From Larix kaempferi (lineage: Eukaryota; Streptophyta; Pinopsida; Pinales; Pinaceae), in NCBI GenBank assembly GCA_027924585.1, contig BSBM01000007.1:8070001-8134000 (forward strand): a stretch of 64,000 nt of DNA. The letters run 5' to 3'. Made by a program: the position numbers and the translations under genes. Under the pieces are notes generated by a model. The model made no database searches. It had not been told where the DNA came from and was given only the letters and a program-made list of their open reading frames with translations. Below, piece after piece: positions 11,901-21,546 of the stretch (position 1 is its first letter; each line of letters opens with the position of its first letter).

Positions 11901-12560
11901 TTAATTTTCAGATACATTTGCAGCAACTTTTTCACGTAATTTCTGATAATTTTCATCTTGTTTAATTCCTTCTTCAAAATGTTTTTCCAGATCTGTTTTA
12001 TAAGTGCTAATTGCTACCACAAAATTTAATTTAGCGTTTCTGCTTAAGGAATCAACAACTTTATTTTCTTTACCCTTAATGTGTTGAATCTCGAAATTGT
12101 ATTTGCTAAGGAAAGCTAACCACCTAGCTTGCCTTGCGTTTAGATTTGGTTGATCCAACAAGCATTTTAAACCTTGATTATCTGTCATTAATGAAAACTT
12201 CCTACCAATCAATTGATGGCGCCACATCTTTAAGGAATGTATCACGGATTCCAACTCTAGATCGTAGGTTGCATAGTTACTTTCATGAATTTTTAGCTTC
12301 CTTGACTCATACGCTATTACATGACCTTCTTGAGTTAAGACCCCACCAAGTCCATCATTGCATGCATTAGTGCATACAACAAAGTCCTTATTTGGATCTG
12401 CAATTTTTAATATAGGTGTTGTTGTTAACAATTCTTTCAATTTCTTAAAACTCTCTTCACACTTTTGATACCAATTAAATTTCTTTCCCTTTTTCTACAA
12501 ATAGGTTATGGGATTGGCAATTCTGGAGAATCCTTCAATACATTTTTTGTAGTAACCCGT
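11901..12560 (-). pseudogene. Gypsy RNase H domain
   Basis: The 179-codon open frame contains FVVCTNACNDGLGGVL, where the first catalytic Asp (usually VYTDAS) has become Asn. It continues with VIAYESRKLKIHESNYATYDLEL, the E-containing block, and FSLMTDNQGLKCLL, the next Asp. ARWLAFLSKYNFEIQHIKGKENKVVDSLSR then leads toward the integrase zinc region. RNase H removes the RNA template during cDNA synthesis. The first-Asp change would abolish activity. Upstream, a stop in the connection domain separates it from RT. Confidence 0.85.
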
Positions 12561-12563
12561 GAT

Positions 12564-12988
12564 TCACATGAATGACTGTACATCAGTTACGTCCTTCGGG
12601 ACAAGCCACTCATTAATTGTTCTTATTTTATCTGGATCGACTGCGATCCCATATTTAGATATTACATGACCTAAGTACTGTATTTTATATTTGTAGAAGT
12701 CACATTTACTGAATTTAGCATAAAGTTGGTGTTCTCTTAAAGCTTGCAGAATTATCCTTAAGTGTTCATCGTGGTCTTCCTTAGTCTTAGAATAAATTAA
12801 GATATCATCAATGAAAAAAATTACAAACTTATCTCGATACTTATGTAGAACATTATTCATTAGACACATGAAGACTACTGGAGCGTTAGTTAGCCCAAAT
12901 GGCATAACTACTAACTTGTAATGCCCATAATGGGTTTTGAAAGCAGTTTTAAAAATATCTTCATCTTTTATCCTGACTTGATGGTATC
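12564..12988 (-). pseudogene. Gypsy reverse transcriptase, C-terminal part
   Basis: Reading the minus strand from the Copia insertion site: GYHQVRIKDED, KTAFKTHYGHYK, MPFGLTNAPVVFMCLMN, the catalytic block FFIDDILIYSK with both Asp residues kept, and YLGHVISKYGI. This is the palm and thumb of a Gypsy RT. Its N-terminal half lies on the far side of the inserted Copia element at 19711-20159. Confidence 0.9.
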
Positions 12989-12993
12989 CAGAC
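12989..12993. repeat. Target-site duplication CAGAC (left copy)
   Basis: The five bases CAGAC directly precede the Copia 5' LTR and recur immediately after its 3' LTR at 19706-19710. This is the exact signature of a single integration event. Confidence 0.9.
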
Positions 12994-13574
12994 TATTGAT
13001 GTATATGTAACTTCGGAATGTATTTCATATATGTATATTGTACTCCTATAGAGATGGTATTATTCCTCTATACGGAAGTGTCGTAGCTTATACTTGATGG
13101 GTTAATTAGACCACCTTGTTGGGGTCAGCCTTGTATAAGTCATGTGGGTCAAAGGGTTATTAGACCACCCTATTGGTTGTCGTCTCAGTCAGCATTGTAT
13201 TATGTGGTTAAGTTGAGGCCGACCTAGTAAAGGTTATTAAGCAAGTCAAGTCAAGTATAAATAGAGTGCGGGAGGCACTCTATTTCATCATTCTATTCTC
13301 TCACACACTCTTTCCAGAGTGGCGCACTTGTGGAGGAGGAGAAGTTGCTGCTAGGAGATGTCTATCTCTTATGCTTGGGTTGTATCATTTCTCTATCTAT
13401 CTCTGAGGAAGTTATTGGGGTTTTTCACCTTTATGGTTTTCCCCAAGTAAACTCTGTGTCTCTTGTGTGCTTGCATTATTGTGTCCATGATTGATATGCT
13501 GTAGATATGTTGTACATGTTGTTCTCTTAGTTAAGATCCTAGATCATATTGAAGTAAATTCTGAAAAAATTACA
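12994..13574 (+). repeat. 5' LTR of the nested Copia element
   Basis: 581 bp, ending in TTACA. It should begin TGTTGATG as the 3' LTR does, but reads TATTGATG, a change in the terminal dinucleotide. It contains a likely TATA box (agtataaatagag, about 13254-13266). Compared with the 3' LTR it lacks about 24 bp after the cggaagtg segment and has a slightly longer segment around 13120, so the two LTRs have diverged by indels as well as point changes. Confidence 0.92.
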
Positions 13575-13586
13575 TGGTATCAGAGC
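13575..13586 (+). other. Primer-binding site (initiator Met-tRNA type)
   Basis: TGGTATCAGAGC follows the 5' LTR with no spacer. It is the usual plant Copia site complementary to the 3' end of initiator-Met tRNA, where minus-strand cDNA synthesis starts. Confidence 0.93.
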
Positions 13587-13599
13587 TAGCCTGAAAGAA

Positions 13600-16220
13600 G
13601 GCATGGTATGACATGTATTACACTTGTTGCACTTACGATGCTAGGGCTTGATATAGAAAAAACTAGTCATCGTAGCACTTTCGCTATAAATCCAATTTGG
13701 AAAAGTTTTAGGATCTGAAACTTTTACAGGTCGAATATACGGTCCCCATGTACCTTGTGCTCAAAGGACAACTTCTAATTTGTCATACTTTGTGTTTTAT
13801 GATCTGTACAATCTAGGTTTTCTGCCTCTTCCAGATCTGAGTCATAAACAAGTGACCTAGGAAAAAAGGTCATAACTTGGGCTAGGAAGCTCCAAATGAA
13901 ATTTTGTAAAAAGTGACAGGTAGTGCATGGACTGTAATTTCTCAGGTAATGTTTTCAGATGCCAAAACTGAACCAGTGACACGCGGCACGCTATACAAGT
14001 TCGCTCTCTTGTTTTATCCCATAAACAGGTCACGTTGCGACACTTGGCATAAATATCTCTCAGAGAATCCAATTGAGATCAGACCTGTGGGGTTGGAAAT
14101 ATGATAGGTCGGGATACCATAGGTAGAAGTTTCAAACCCTGTGGATCAAAAAGTTTGGAGTTACACCAGAAACAATTTGGTACATATTTCTGTCAAAACA
14201 GAATTATTTTTGAGCACCTTCATTGATGGCTTCAGGAATTTAGGGTTTCGGAGAAAGATGGAATTTTTGTAATCGGAGACCACGGATGAATGCTACTCAT
14301 CAAAATCGAAATTTAGAGACCAATATCAGAATTTTTGGTTGGGTAGAAGGGTGGGCTTTATCAAACCCTAATTCGGGGTCATGTCCAGTGAATCCAGAAG
14401 TTTCAAAGGCAAATTTGAGGGGTGAAACTTTGTAGTTTTCAAATTCTGAATATACCAGCCTGATCAGCTCATCAAGGCACATCTTTCTATCTTTTCAGAA
14501 GTTTGAAATTAAAAGTTTGAATTTTTATGGTTTCTCTGACGAACCCTAATCCAGCTCCAGATCTAGTTCCTGCAAATCAAGTGGATTGGGTTAATCCTAG
14601 AAGGGAATGGATTGGTCACCTGCATAATTGAAGAAGTTCCTGTTTCAGAGGGAGATGAGGCTGAGGCCTTACATAAGAAGATTACAAGCAATCTCGACAG
14701 GTATGACTCATATAGGTATGTTTCGAATTATGTTCATAATTAAGTTTATGATATGTTTGTCTTCATATTATTACAGTTAGTACAATCTTGGTTAATTTTA
14801 GGCTTGTCGTATCACCTTACTAAAATTATGAATGCATGATAGAAGATATTCATTGATTATGGTTTTTCTGACACTTATGATTGTACTAATGCATTGTGAT
14901 GTTCTATGAGGTTGATGTTGTCCACTAACATGAAAGGTACATCAAGAAAGACAAATCATGTTCTAGTTCAAGAACATATGACCATGGTGACATGAAGACA
15001 AAGGTTCATCCATTGCCATGGATCACATAGAAGATCTACTTACGAGGTATGTATAACTTGGTTAACCTATGAGATATGCAGGTTACTAGCACAAGTCACT
15101 TAAGAGAACAAGAAGACATCATGTGGGTATGTTAGACAATAACCAGCTAACATATTAATCTAGGTATGTTTTTCCTATATCAAGTTAGAATCCTACCTTG
15201 TGTTAGAATCTCTTATATAAGTATACATGGCATGATTGATAACGATTATTCATATGTTTGATCAATCATGCGTGTATGCATATTATGCTTCTTACCTTAA
15301 TTGATGATATGACTAACCAGAAGAGTCATGAAAGTATAGGTTTGAGTAATCACGGGTGTAGGCATATTATGTTTCTTACCTTAATTTATGATATGACTAA
15401 CCATAAGAGTCCTTGAATACTAATGCTTATTCTTTCTGTTTGAAATGATCATGACTATACATGCTTAAGATTATTATGTTTTGATAGTATTGAGAATATA
15501 CTAATAAATGTATGATTATGTATGAGATCTCGAGGATATCACAATAATGATACTTGTAAGCATGCATAGTGATTGAGGATGGATATAAGTTCAAGGACAG
15601 GTAATACAGGAAGAAAAGATCAAGAGGGAGCACACTCCAGTAGTTTCTGCAAGAATGCAGATATTCAGAGGGAGTTGACCACTTCTCACAATCCACATCA
15701 GGATGGAGTTGCAAAGATTCAGAGGAAGTCCACCCAACAATCAAACAAAGATAAGTATTTGAATTATCATTTCTTGCATATTTGATTGTTTAAATAATAT
15801 TATTCAATAATGTATATACTGATGTTCCTAGAATTAGGTTGTGCATATTAGAATAGTTGCATTGATGAACAATATACTACTAATATACATGGGTAAGTGG
15901 CCTATGGAACTGTACAACATTCCATTGCTAATTTTCTAGAATGAAACCTCTTTGCTAACATGTTGGGAGTTGTGCACACTCTTAACAATGTTCTGGTAGA
16001 GATTGGAAGGCATCTAGAAAGTTACGGGATATGGATGACTGTTGTATTGAAGCATTGGCTAAGATAATTGCATGACTGTATGACATATTTATTTATGTAG
16101 AAGAATTTGTTGTGAAAACTATGAGATGTTTTCTAATCATGCAATTTAACTTGTTTTGTAGGAAATATCGTATACCATCACCTACAAAAGAAGGACTACA
16201 ACATTTTTTCAACAATAAAG
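13600..16220 (+). other. Copia internal region without recognisable gag, protease or integrase
   Basis: This 2.6-kb stretch lies where gag to integrase belongs. A short open start at 14529 (MVSLTNPNPAPDLVP) and a 70-codon frame at 15573-15785 rich in Ser, Gln and Lys are the only coding-like parts, and neither has a motif I know. A ~100-bp segment is duplicated at about 15260-15330 and 15355-15415. The interval is probably deleted and replaced by non-coding sequence. Confidence 0.5.
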
Positions 16221-16244
16221 TTATCTATTGAAGATATTAAAAAA

Positions 16245-17094
16245 TTGAAGTTACCAGGATTCGGGAAGAATGCCATGCTCGAGGAGTACCAGTCGATCAT
16301 GAAGAATGATGGTTGGGATGCAGTCCCAAAACCAGAAGGGAAGTCTGTTGCTACTTCCAAGTGGATCTATAAAATCAAGCATGTTGCAGATGGTAGCATA
16401 GAAAAATACAAATCAAGGTTTGTAGCTCGTGGATTCTCTTAGAAAGAGGGAATAGACTTTTTATCCTGTATCCAGGTACACTTCCGTCATATCAGTACAT
16501 ACCCTGGCTGCAGTGATGAAATGGAAGATACACCAGATGGATGTCAAGACAGCTTTCTTGAATGGTGTAGTCGAAGAGGAAGTGTATGTAGAGCAGCCAC
16601 TTGGTTTTGAGACACATGACGAGAAGTCATATATGTGCAGAACTTGGTATGGTAGGATAGACAGCTTTCTATCTAGTTTGGGCTTTACCAAAAGTAAAGT
16701 GGATTCCAACCTTTACTACAAGGTTGAGGAAGGCAATCCAATGATACTACTTTTGTATGCGGATAACCTGTTTGTTACAGGTGAAGATAGATTGATTGCC
16801 GACACGCAGCGGAAGCTTGCTGCCAAGTTCGAGATGAAGAACTTGTGGATGATGCACTATTTTCTAGGCATGGAGGTGTGGCAGAGTGGAGATGGGATCT
16901 TCCTTGGACAAGGGAAGTATGGAATAGAGATCCTGAAGAGGTTCAGGATGATGGACTGCAAGGCCATGGCCACACCTATGGCATCGAACCTAAAGCTTCT
17001 GTGTGATGCTTCATCTGATCCGGTTGATGTCACTGTGTATCATCAGATGATTGGGTCCTTGATGTACCTGACAAACACGAGACCATATATCTGA
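16245..17094 (+). pseudogene. Copia reverse transcriptase, catalytic site altered
   Basis: The first piece (16245-16442) reads WDAVPKPEGK, SKWIYKIKHVADGSIEKYK and RFVARGFS, then a stop. The second (16513-17094) has HQMDVKTAFLNGVVEEEVYVEQPLGF. It then jumps from SYMCR to TWYGRIDSFL, so the conserved LKKALYGLKQAPRAW block is deleted in frame. The catalytic box, normally YVDD, reads YADN, with the second Asp replaced. LNTRPYI-type sequence ends at a TGA codon, where RPDI-FAV would continue. RT synthesises the cDNA. This copy cannot be active. Confidence 0.9.
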
Positions 17095-17100
17095 TTTGCG

Positions 17101-17718
17101 GTGAACACATTGAGCCAGTTCCTGACAAATCATAGAGGTGTTCACCTAGTTGCATTAAAGCATATTCTGAGGTACCTGAAGGGTACGGTTGACTATGGGC
17201 TCAAGTATGATGCGAATCAAAAGTTTAACCTGCAAGGTTATGTTGATTCAGATTGGGCAGGCAGTGCTGCAGATAGGAAGAGCACTTCTGGGTGCTGCTT
17301 CAGTATGGGATCAGGTGTGATCTCTTGGTTTAGCAAGAAGCAGTCCTGCGTAGCACTGAGTACAACAGAAGCAGAGTATGTTGCAGATTGTTTAGCTAAT
17401 TGTGAGGTAGTATGGCTTCAGAAGCTACTGTCTGAGCTATTTGAACTCCCGCTGGAGGCTACTGGTATCTTTTGTGACAACCAGAGTTGTGTGAAGCTAT
17501 CTGAGAACCCGGTGTTCCACAACAGGTCAAAACACATTGAGATCAAATATCACTATATCAGGGATATGGTGCAGAGAGGAGCAGTGAAGCTCCTGTATGT
17601 TGTGACGGATGAGCAGATTGCAGATGTACTAACGAAACCACTATCCAGAGTGAAGTTCGAGTACTTTAGAGAGAGGTTTGGTTTTCTTCAGATCAATGAC
17701 ACTTCAAGGAAGAAGTGA
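17101..17718 (+). CDS. Copia RNase H domain, open but cut off from RT
   Basis: 205 codons. It starts in the connection region (NTLSQFLTNHRGVHLVALKH), then LRYLKGTVDYGL and GYVDSDWAGSAADRKSTSG, which holds the catalytic Asp of the Copia RNase H. SWFSKKQSCVALSTTEAEYV carries the catalytic Glu, FCDNQSCVKL the next Asp, and KHIEIKYHYIRD the conserved end. All expected acidic residues are present. The frame follows RT after one TGA stop, so this is the last domain of a single polyprotein rather than a separate gene. It ends 1.4 kb before the 3' LTR. Confidence 0.85.
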   Translation: MNTLSQFLTNHRGVHLVALKHILRYLKGTVDYGLKYDANQKFNLQGYVDSDWAGSAADRKSTSGCCFSMGSGVISWFSKKQSCVALSTTEAEYVADCLANCEVVWLQKLLSELFELPLEATGIFCDNQSCVKLSENPVFHNRSKHIEIKYHYIRDMVQRGAVKLLYVVTDEQIADVLTKPLSRVKFEYFRERFGFLQINDTSRKK

Positions 17719-17789
17719 TGGAGACATTTGTTGAAGCCATTCCAAGCATGGTGGAAGGACGATCCTTCACATGGCTATGGATGTAAGCG

Positions 17790-18180
17790 ATGGATGATGA
17801 GCATCAGGATGATGTTCTAATTTCTGCTTGATATGATCAGTTGGATCATGTATCTATGTATGTATCAGGTAGATACATTATATGATCATGTGGATCATGT
17901 ATGATGATATGTATCAGGTAGATAATTGGTATGCATCAGGTGGATGCATTGTATGATCAGGATGAGCATGGATGATGAGCTTCAGGATGTTGCTCCAGAT
18001 GACATGCATTAGGATGATGCAATGACGATGATCAGGATGATCATGTGTGATGAGTATCAGAACGATACTCTGGATGACATGCATCAGGATGATGCAGTGA
18101 TGATGATCAGGATGATCATATGTGATGACAAGTATCAGGTGGATACATTACATAATCAATTGGATTATGTGTGATGAGTT
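17790..18180 (+). repeat. ATCAGGATGAT-type short interspersed repeats
   Basis: Words such as gatcaggatgatcat, atgcatcaggatgatgca and gatgagtatcag recur many times in varied spacing, forming a degenerate array of about 400 bp downstream of RNase H. Several words are partly palindromic around TGATCA. It lies in the 3' untranslated part of the Copia element. Confidence 0.7.
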
Positions 18181-18194
18181 CCGAAGACATAGAT

Positions 18195-18705
18195 GCACAT
18201 GAGCTTGTTGGACATGGTTGTAGATGTGTTCTCCCATGGTCGCGATGTAATTGCTGGGATTTTTTGACATGGTGGCAAATGTGTTCTCCCATGTTTGTGA
18301 TGTAATTTCCAGGGCCATTCGATCATGGTTGTAGATGTGTTCTCCCATGGCTGCGATAAAAGTGCTGGGGCCATTCGAGCATGGTTGTAGATGTGTTCTC
18401 CCATGGATGCGATATAAGTGCTGGGGCCATTCGAGCATGGTTGTAGATGTGTTCTACCATGGCTGTGATATAAGTGCTGGGGCCATTCGAGCATGGTTGT
18501 AGATGTGTTCTCCCATGGCTGCGATATAAGTGTTGGGGCCATTCAAGCATGGTTGTAGATGTGTTGTCCCATGGCTACGATATAAGTGCTGGGCCATTTG
18601 AGCATGGTTGTATATGTGTTCTCCCATGGCTGCAATCTAAGTGTTGTGCCATTCTCGCATGGTTGTAGATGTGTTCTCCCATGGCATAGATGTAAATGCC
18701 GTGTG
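18195..18705 (+). repeat. 56-bp tandem repeat array in the Copia 3' region
   Basis: About nine copies of a unit containing CATGGTTGTAGATGTGTTCT and CCATGG. Unit starts at 18315, 18371, 18427, 18483 and 18539 are spaced exactly 56 bp, and the next two copies are 55 bp. The outer copies are more diverged. Because the unit is nearly a multiple of neither 3 nor 2 in sum, several long but meaningless frames appear on the reverse strand. Confidence 0.92.
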
Positions 18706-19101
18706 ATGTGCATCTGGGTTGTGCTTCGTGAACGATGATCATGAGTATCAGGATGATACTCTGTGGATGTGGACAGGTTGTGCAATAGCTTGTATAAAGT
18801 CTTGAGAGATCCGACAGGTTGATCCGCGTGCTCGTAATCAGTCCTAGGATGCTCTTTCGAGGTTTTGTTGACTCACGTAATAAGTCCTGAGGATTCCACA
18901 GTATGGCCAGTGATGATGAAGACCTGCAGGTGGTGGGCCTACATCCAGTATGAAAAACGACTGGCTCTGTAGAACTTCCTATGATGAGTAGATTAGAGAT
19001 TGACTGAGATAGCAGCAGCAGTGATGAGGACGATGATTCACTAATGATGATCCAGAGAAGAAGACTTGTGCTAGCAGATCTATGTCAAGAAATACCTTCC
19101 T

Positions 19102-19114
19102 AGTTAAGAGGGAG
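19102..19114 (+). other. Polypurine tract of the Copia element
   Basis: AGTTAAGAGGGAG ends directly at the 3' LTR start (TGTTGATG). It is the RNase H-resistant primer for plus-strand synthesis. Confidence 0.8.
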
Positions 19115-19705
19115 TGTTGATGTATATGTAACTTCGGAATGTATTTTATATATGTATATTGTACTCCTATAGAGATGGTATTATTCCTTCATATGGAAGT
19201 GTTGTCATTTATATTGTAAGTGTCGTAACTTATACTTGATGGGTTATTAGACCAACCTATTGGGGGTCATCCAAGTGGGTCAAAGGGTTATTAGACCACC
19301 CTATTGGGTGTCTTCCCAGTCAGCATTGTGTTATGTGGTTAAGTTGAGGCTGACCTAGTAAAGGTTATTAGGCAAGTCAAGACAAGTATAAATAGAGTGC
19401 GGGAGGCACTCTATTTCATCATTCTATTCTCTCACACACTCTTTGCAGAGTGGCGCACTTGTGGAGGAGGAGAAGCTACTGCTAGGAGATGTCTATCTCT
19501 TATGCTTGGGTTGTATCATTGCTCTATCTATCTCTGAGGAAGTTATTGGGGTTTTTCACCTTTATGGTTTTCCCCAAGTAAACTCTGTGTCTCTTGTGTT
19601 CTTGCATTATTGTGTCCATGATTGACATGCTGTAGATATACTGTACATGTTGTTCTCTCAGTTAAGATCCTAGATCAGATTGAAGTAAATTCTGAAAAAC
19701 TTACA
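19115..19705 (+). repeat. 3' LTR of the nested Copia element
   Basis: 591 bp, TGTTGATG...CTTACA, closely similar to 12994-13574. It contains an extra ~24-bp segment (tttatattgtaagtgtcgt region, about 19207-19230) that looks like a local duplication of the neighbouring aagtgt(t/c)gt sequence. It is followed by the second CAGAC. Confidence 0.92.
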
Positions 19706-19710
19706 CAGAC
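19706..19710. repeat. Target-site duplication CAGAC (right copy)
   Basis: Identical to 12989-12993. Together they bound the Copia insertion. Confidence 0.9.
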
Positions 19711-20159
19711 CTCAAGTCTATTTTAGAGAATATCGTTGCTTCGTGTACTTGATCAAATAGATCATCTATGTGGGGCAAAGGATATCATCTTTTAATAGTC
19801 ATTTTATTTAGTTGACGGTAGTCGATGCATAAATGCAAAGTACCGTCTTTCTTTTTAACAAAGATAACCAGTGCTCCCTAAGGAGACACAGTTGGCCTTA
19901 TATAATTTTTATCAATTAGTTCCTTCAACTGTGATTTTAGTTCATTAAGTTCCAAAATGTTCATTCTGTAAGGAGCCTTTGAGTTTGGTACCGCACCCGG
20001 TACTAACTCAATGGTGAAATCTAATTCCCTTTTCAGAGGTAGTCTTGGAATTTCTTCCAGGAATACATCTGAAAAGTCCTTTAGAATTAGTATGTCTTCC
20101 AATTTTAACTTATCTTTCTCAGTTTTATGCTTGTCATTAATTACATTAACAACAAACAT
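19711..20159 (-). pseudogene. Gypsy reverse transcriptase, N-terminal part
   Basis: Minus-strand reading: [76 protein letters not shown], then a region ending in FSKIDLRS at the Copia insertion. This is the start and fingers of a Gypsy RT. The usual SPWGAPVLFVKKKDGS block is broken by a stop before WGA. The protein continues at 12988. Confidence 0.88.
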
Positions 20160-20640
20160 TTTACAACCTTTTCATACACCCTTTTTCACTTGTACAGTAA
20201 AAATTTGTCTAACAAAAGTTTTTCTAGCGATTTCTTTTACTGTTTTAGTTTCTCCTTTATTATTCAAACAAGTAAAAGTATTTTCAAAATAGTTCAGTAC
20301 TAACCTATGATTTTCCAACCAGTCCATTCCTATTAATACATCATAAGACCCTAACGGTAAAATATTCAATTTAACTTGCGTCTTTAACTGACTCATAAAC
20401 AATTCTACAACTTTTCTTTTGGTTCCTGTATAACTGAACCAACCATGATTTATCAAACTTTTCTACTTTCAACTTACAACTTTTTACTAAACCAGGTGAT
20501 ATGTAACTCAAACTTGCACCTGGATCAATTAAAATAGAAATAGGTCTATTTTGTAGCATACCTTCGATCTCGACCATTGAAGTTTGATGGTCTACCTGTC
20601 GGTATTTGAGCGCTACATTTATCCTGGGCATTTCTCTTGC
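20160..20640 (-). pseudogene. Gypsy aspartic protease
   Basis: The flap-side block VLIGMDWLENHRLVLNYFE and the upstream active-site block SILIDPGASLSYIS are both visible. The active site reads D-P-G-A rather than D-[ST]-G-A. The two blocks lie in different frames (20895-20371 and 20456-20172), overlapping by about 85 bp, so a frameshift lies between them. Retropepsin matures the polyprotein. Here it is inactive. Confidence 0.8.
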
Positions 20641-20895
20641 TGTATCACCAACTGTTGGTTCTTCCTGCATGGTATGAATGTTGCTGACTGTTTTTCTCAT
20701 GTTTGGACAGTTTTCTCTAGTATGCAGCCCTTGATAGTCATAACACTTTAAATGTGGTCTTTGCTCATTATTTTTGGCATTATTATTATTATGGTTATTA
20801 GGCTGTATAAATATGTGGTGCATTACTTCTGAAATTATTGCCTTGAAAATTTCTGTTAGTAAAATTTCTCTTGTTACCTCCAGAATATTTATCAA
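20641..20895 (-). pseudogene. Gypsy nucleocapsid with degenerate zinc knuckle
   Basis: HLKCYDYQGLHTRENCP has the spacing of a CCHC knuckle (C-x2-C-x4-H-x4-C), but the second Cys is Tyr. An Asn-rich tract (about 20764-20800) precedes it. The knuckle binds retroelement RNA. Confidence 0.7.
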
Positions 20896-21546
20896 AATTA
20901 ATTATTTCTTTTTATGCTCAAAGTTATTAGGTTTGTTATTCCTCCAACTTGATATACCTTCTCTTTTTATATTGTGTTCATAACAGAAGTTGGAATTTAT
21001 CATGGCTTCCTCAAGAGTTGCGGGGTTTTCATACTCAATTTTGTTCTTTATATTGAAGGGTAGACAACTCGGAAACCTTTGTACCTTAGGTTTCTCCTCC
21101 ACTATGCAAGGCACATATCTTAACAAACTTAGAAATTTACTACTTAAATCTTTCATACTCATAGAACCCACTTTTAAATCATAAAACTCTTTTGCCTTCT
21201 CTTCGTAATACTATTCAGACATAAACGTTTTCTTAAACAATTTCTTAAATGCACTCCAAGTTATGCTCTTTTCTTTAATACTTTTTACTCTCTTCATATC
21301 CTGCCACCAAATATCTGCTTTCCCAGTCAGATTGTATATGGCCATCTTAGCTTTTAGTTGATCAGAATAGTTGTAAATTTGAAAATACTTCTTCATGACG
21401 GACAACCATGCTTCATATGCCTCTCCCTTTTCATTTTCATCGTTAAAGGTTGGGGGTTTTATCTTCTTAAATTTCCCTGAAATCTGTTCATAAGGTTTGT
21501 ACTTTATTTTCTTAGGACCACAGTCACTATCTATAACATACCCCAT
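20896..21546 (-). pseudogene. Gypsy gag capsid remnant
   Basis: The piece 21546-21211 reads FKKIKPPTFNDENEKGEAYEAWLSVMKKYF, AKMAIYNLTGKADIWW and ITWSAFKKLFKKTFM, the typical retrotransposon gag pattern (F.G....EA..W....ek.F, ...L.G.A..W, ...W..F...F). The piece 21171-20902 continues it with a lost frame, including LSKFLSLLRYVPC and FCYEHNIKREG. The gag start was not identified. Confidence 0.75.

Larger units (their letters stand above)
12994..19705 (+). mobile_element. Ty1/Copia retrotransposon nested in the Gypsy RT
   Basis: Both LTRs (12994-13574, 19115-19705), a primer-binding site TGGTATCAGAGC (13575-13586), a purine tract before the 3' LTR and CAGAC duplications are present. RT and RNase H remain at 16245-17718. 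The space expected for gag, protease and integrase (13600-16200) has no recognisable domain. The region after RNase H carries long tandem repeats. The element is therefore complete in its ends but defective inside. Confidence 0.93.
10509..21546 (-). mobile_element. Decayed Ty3/Gypsy retrotransposon, split by a Copia insertion
   Basis: On the minus strand the order is gag (21546), CCHC, protease, RT (20159), then after the insertion the rest of RT (12980), RNase H, integrase and an integrase C-terminal domain (10673). PR-RT-RH-INT is the Gypsy order. Removing 12994-19705 plus one copy of the 5-bp duplication rejoins the RT frame inside its conserved DLRSGYHQ motif, which proves the nesting. 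Stops, frameshifts and lost catalytic residues show that it is inactive. Confidence 0.88.

Noticed and set aside
13913-14482. Small frames in the Copia 5' internal region as gag
   Set aside because: No gag or zinc-knuckle motif could be found, so I list the region as unrecognised.
18195-18705. CRISPR-like array
   Set aside because: Units are head-to-tail with no unique spacers, and the setting is a plant retrotransposon. It is a plain tandem repeat.
18148-18785. Several reverse-strand frames of 80-125 codons with repeated WENTSTTM-type text
   Set aside because: They are produced by the 56-bp tandem repeat being open in more than one frame. The same 'protein' appears shifted in three frames, so it is not a gene.
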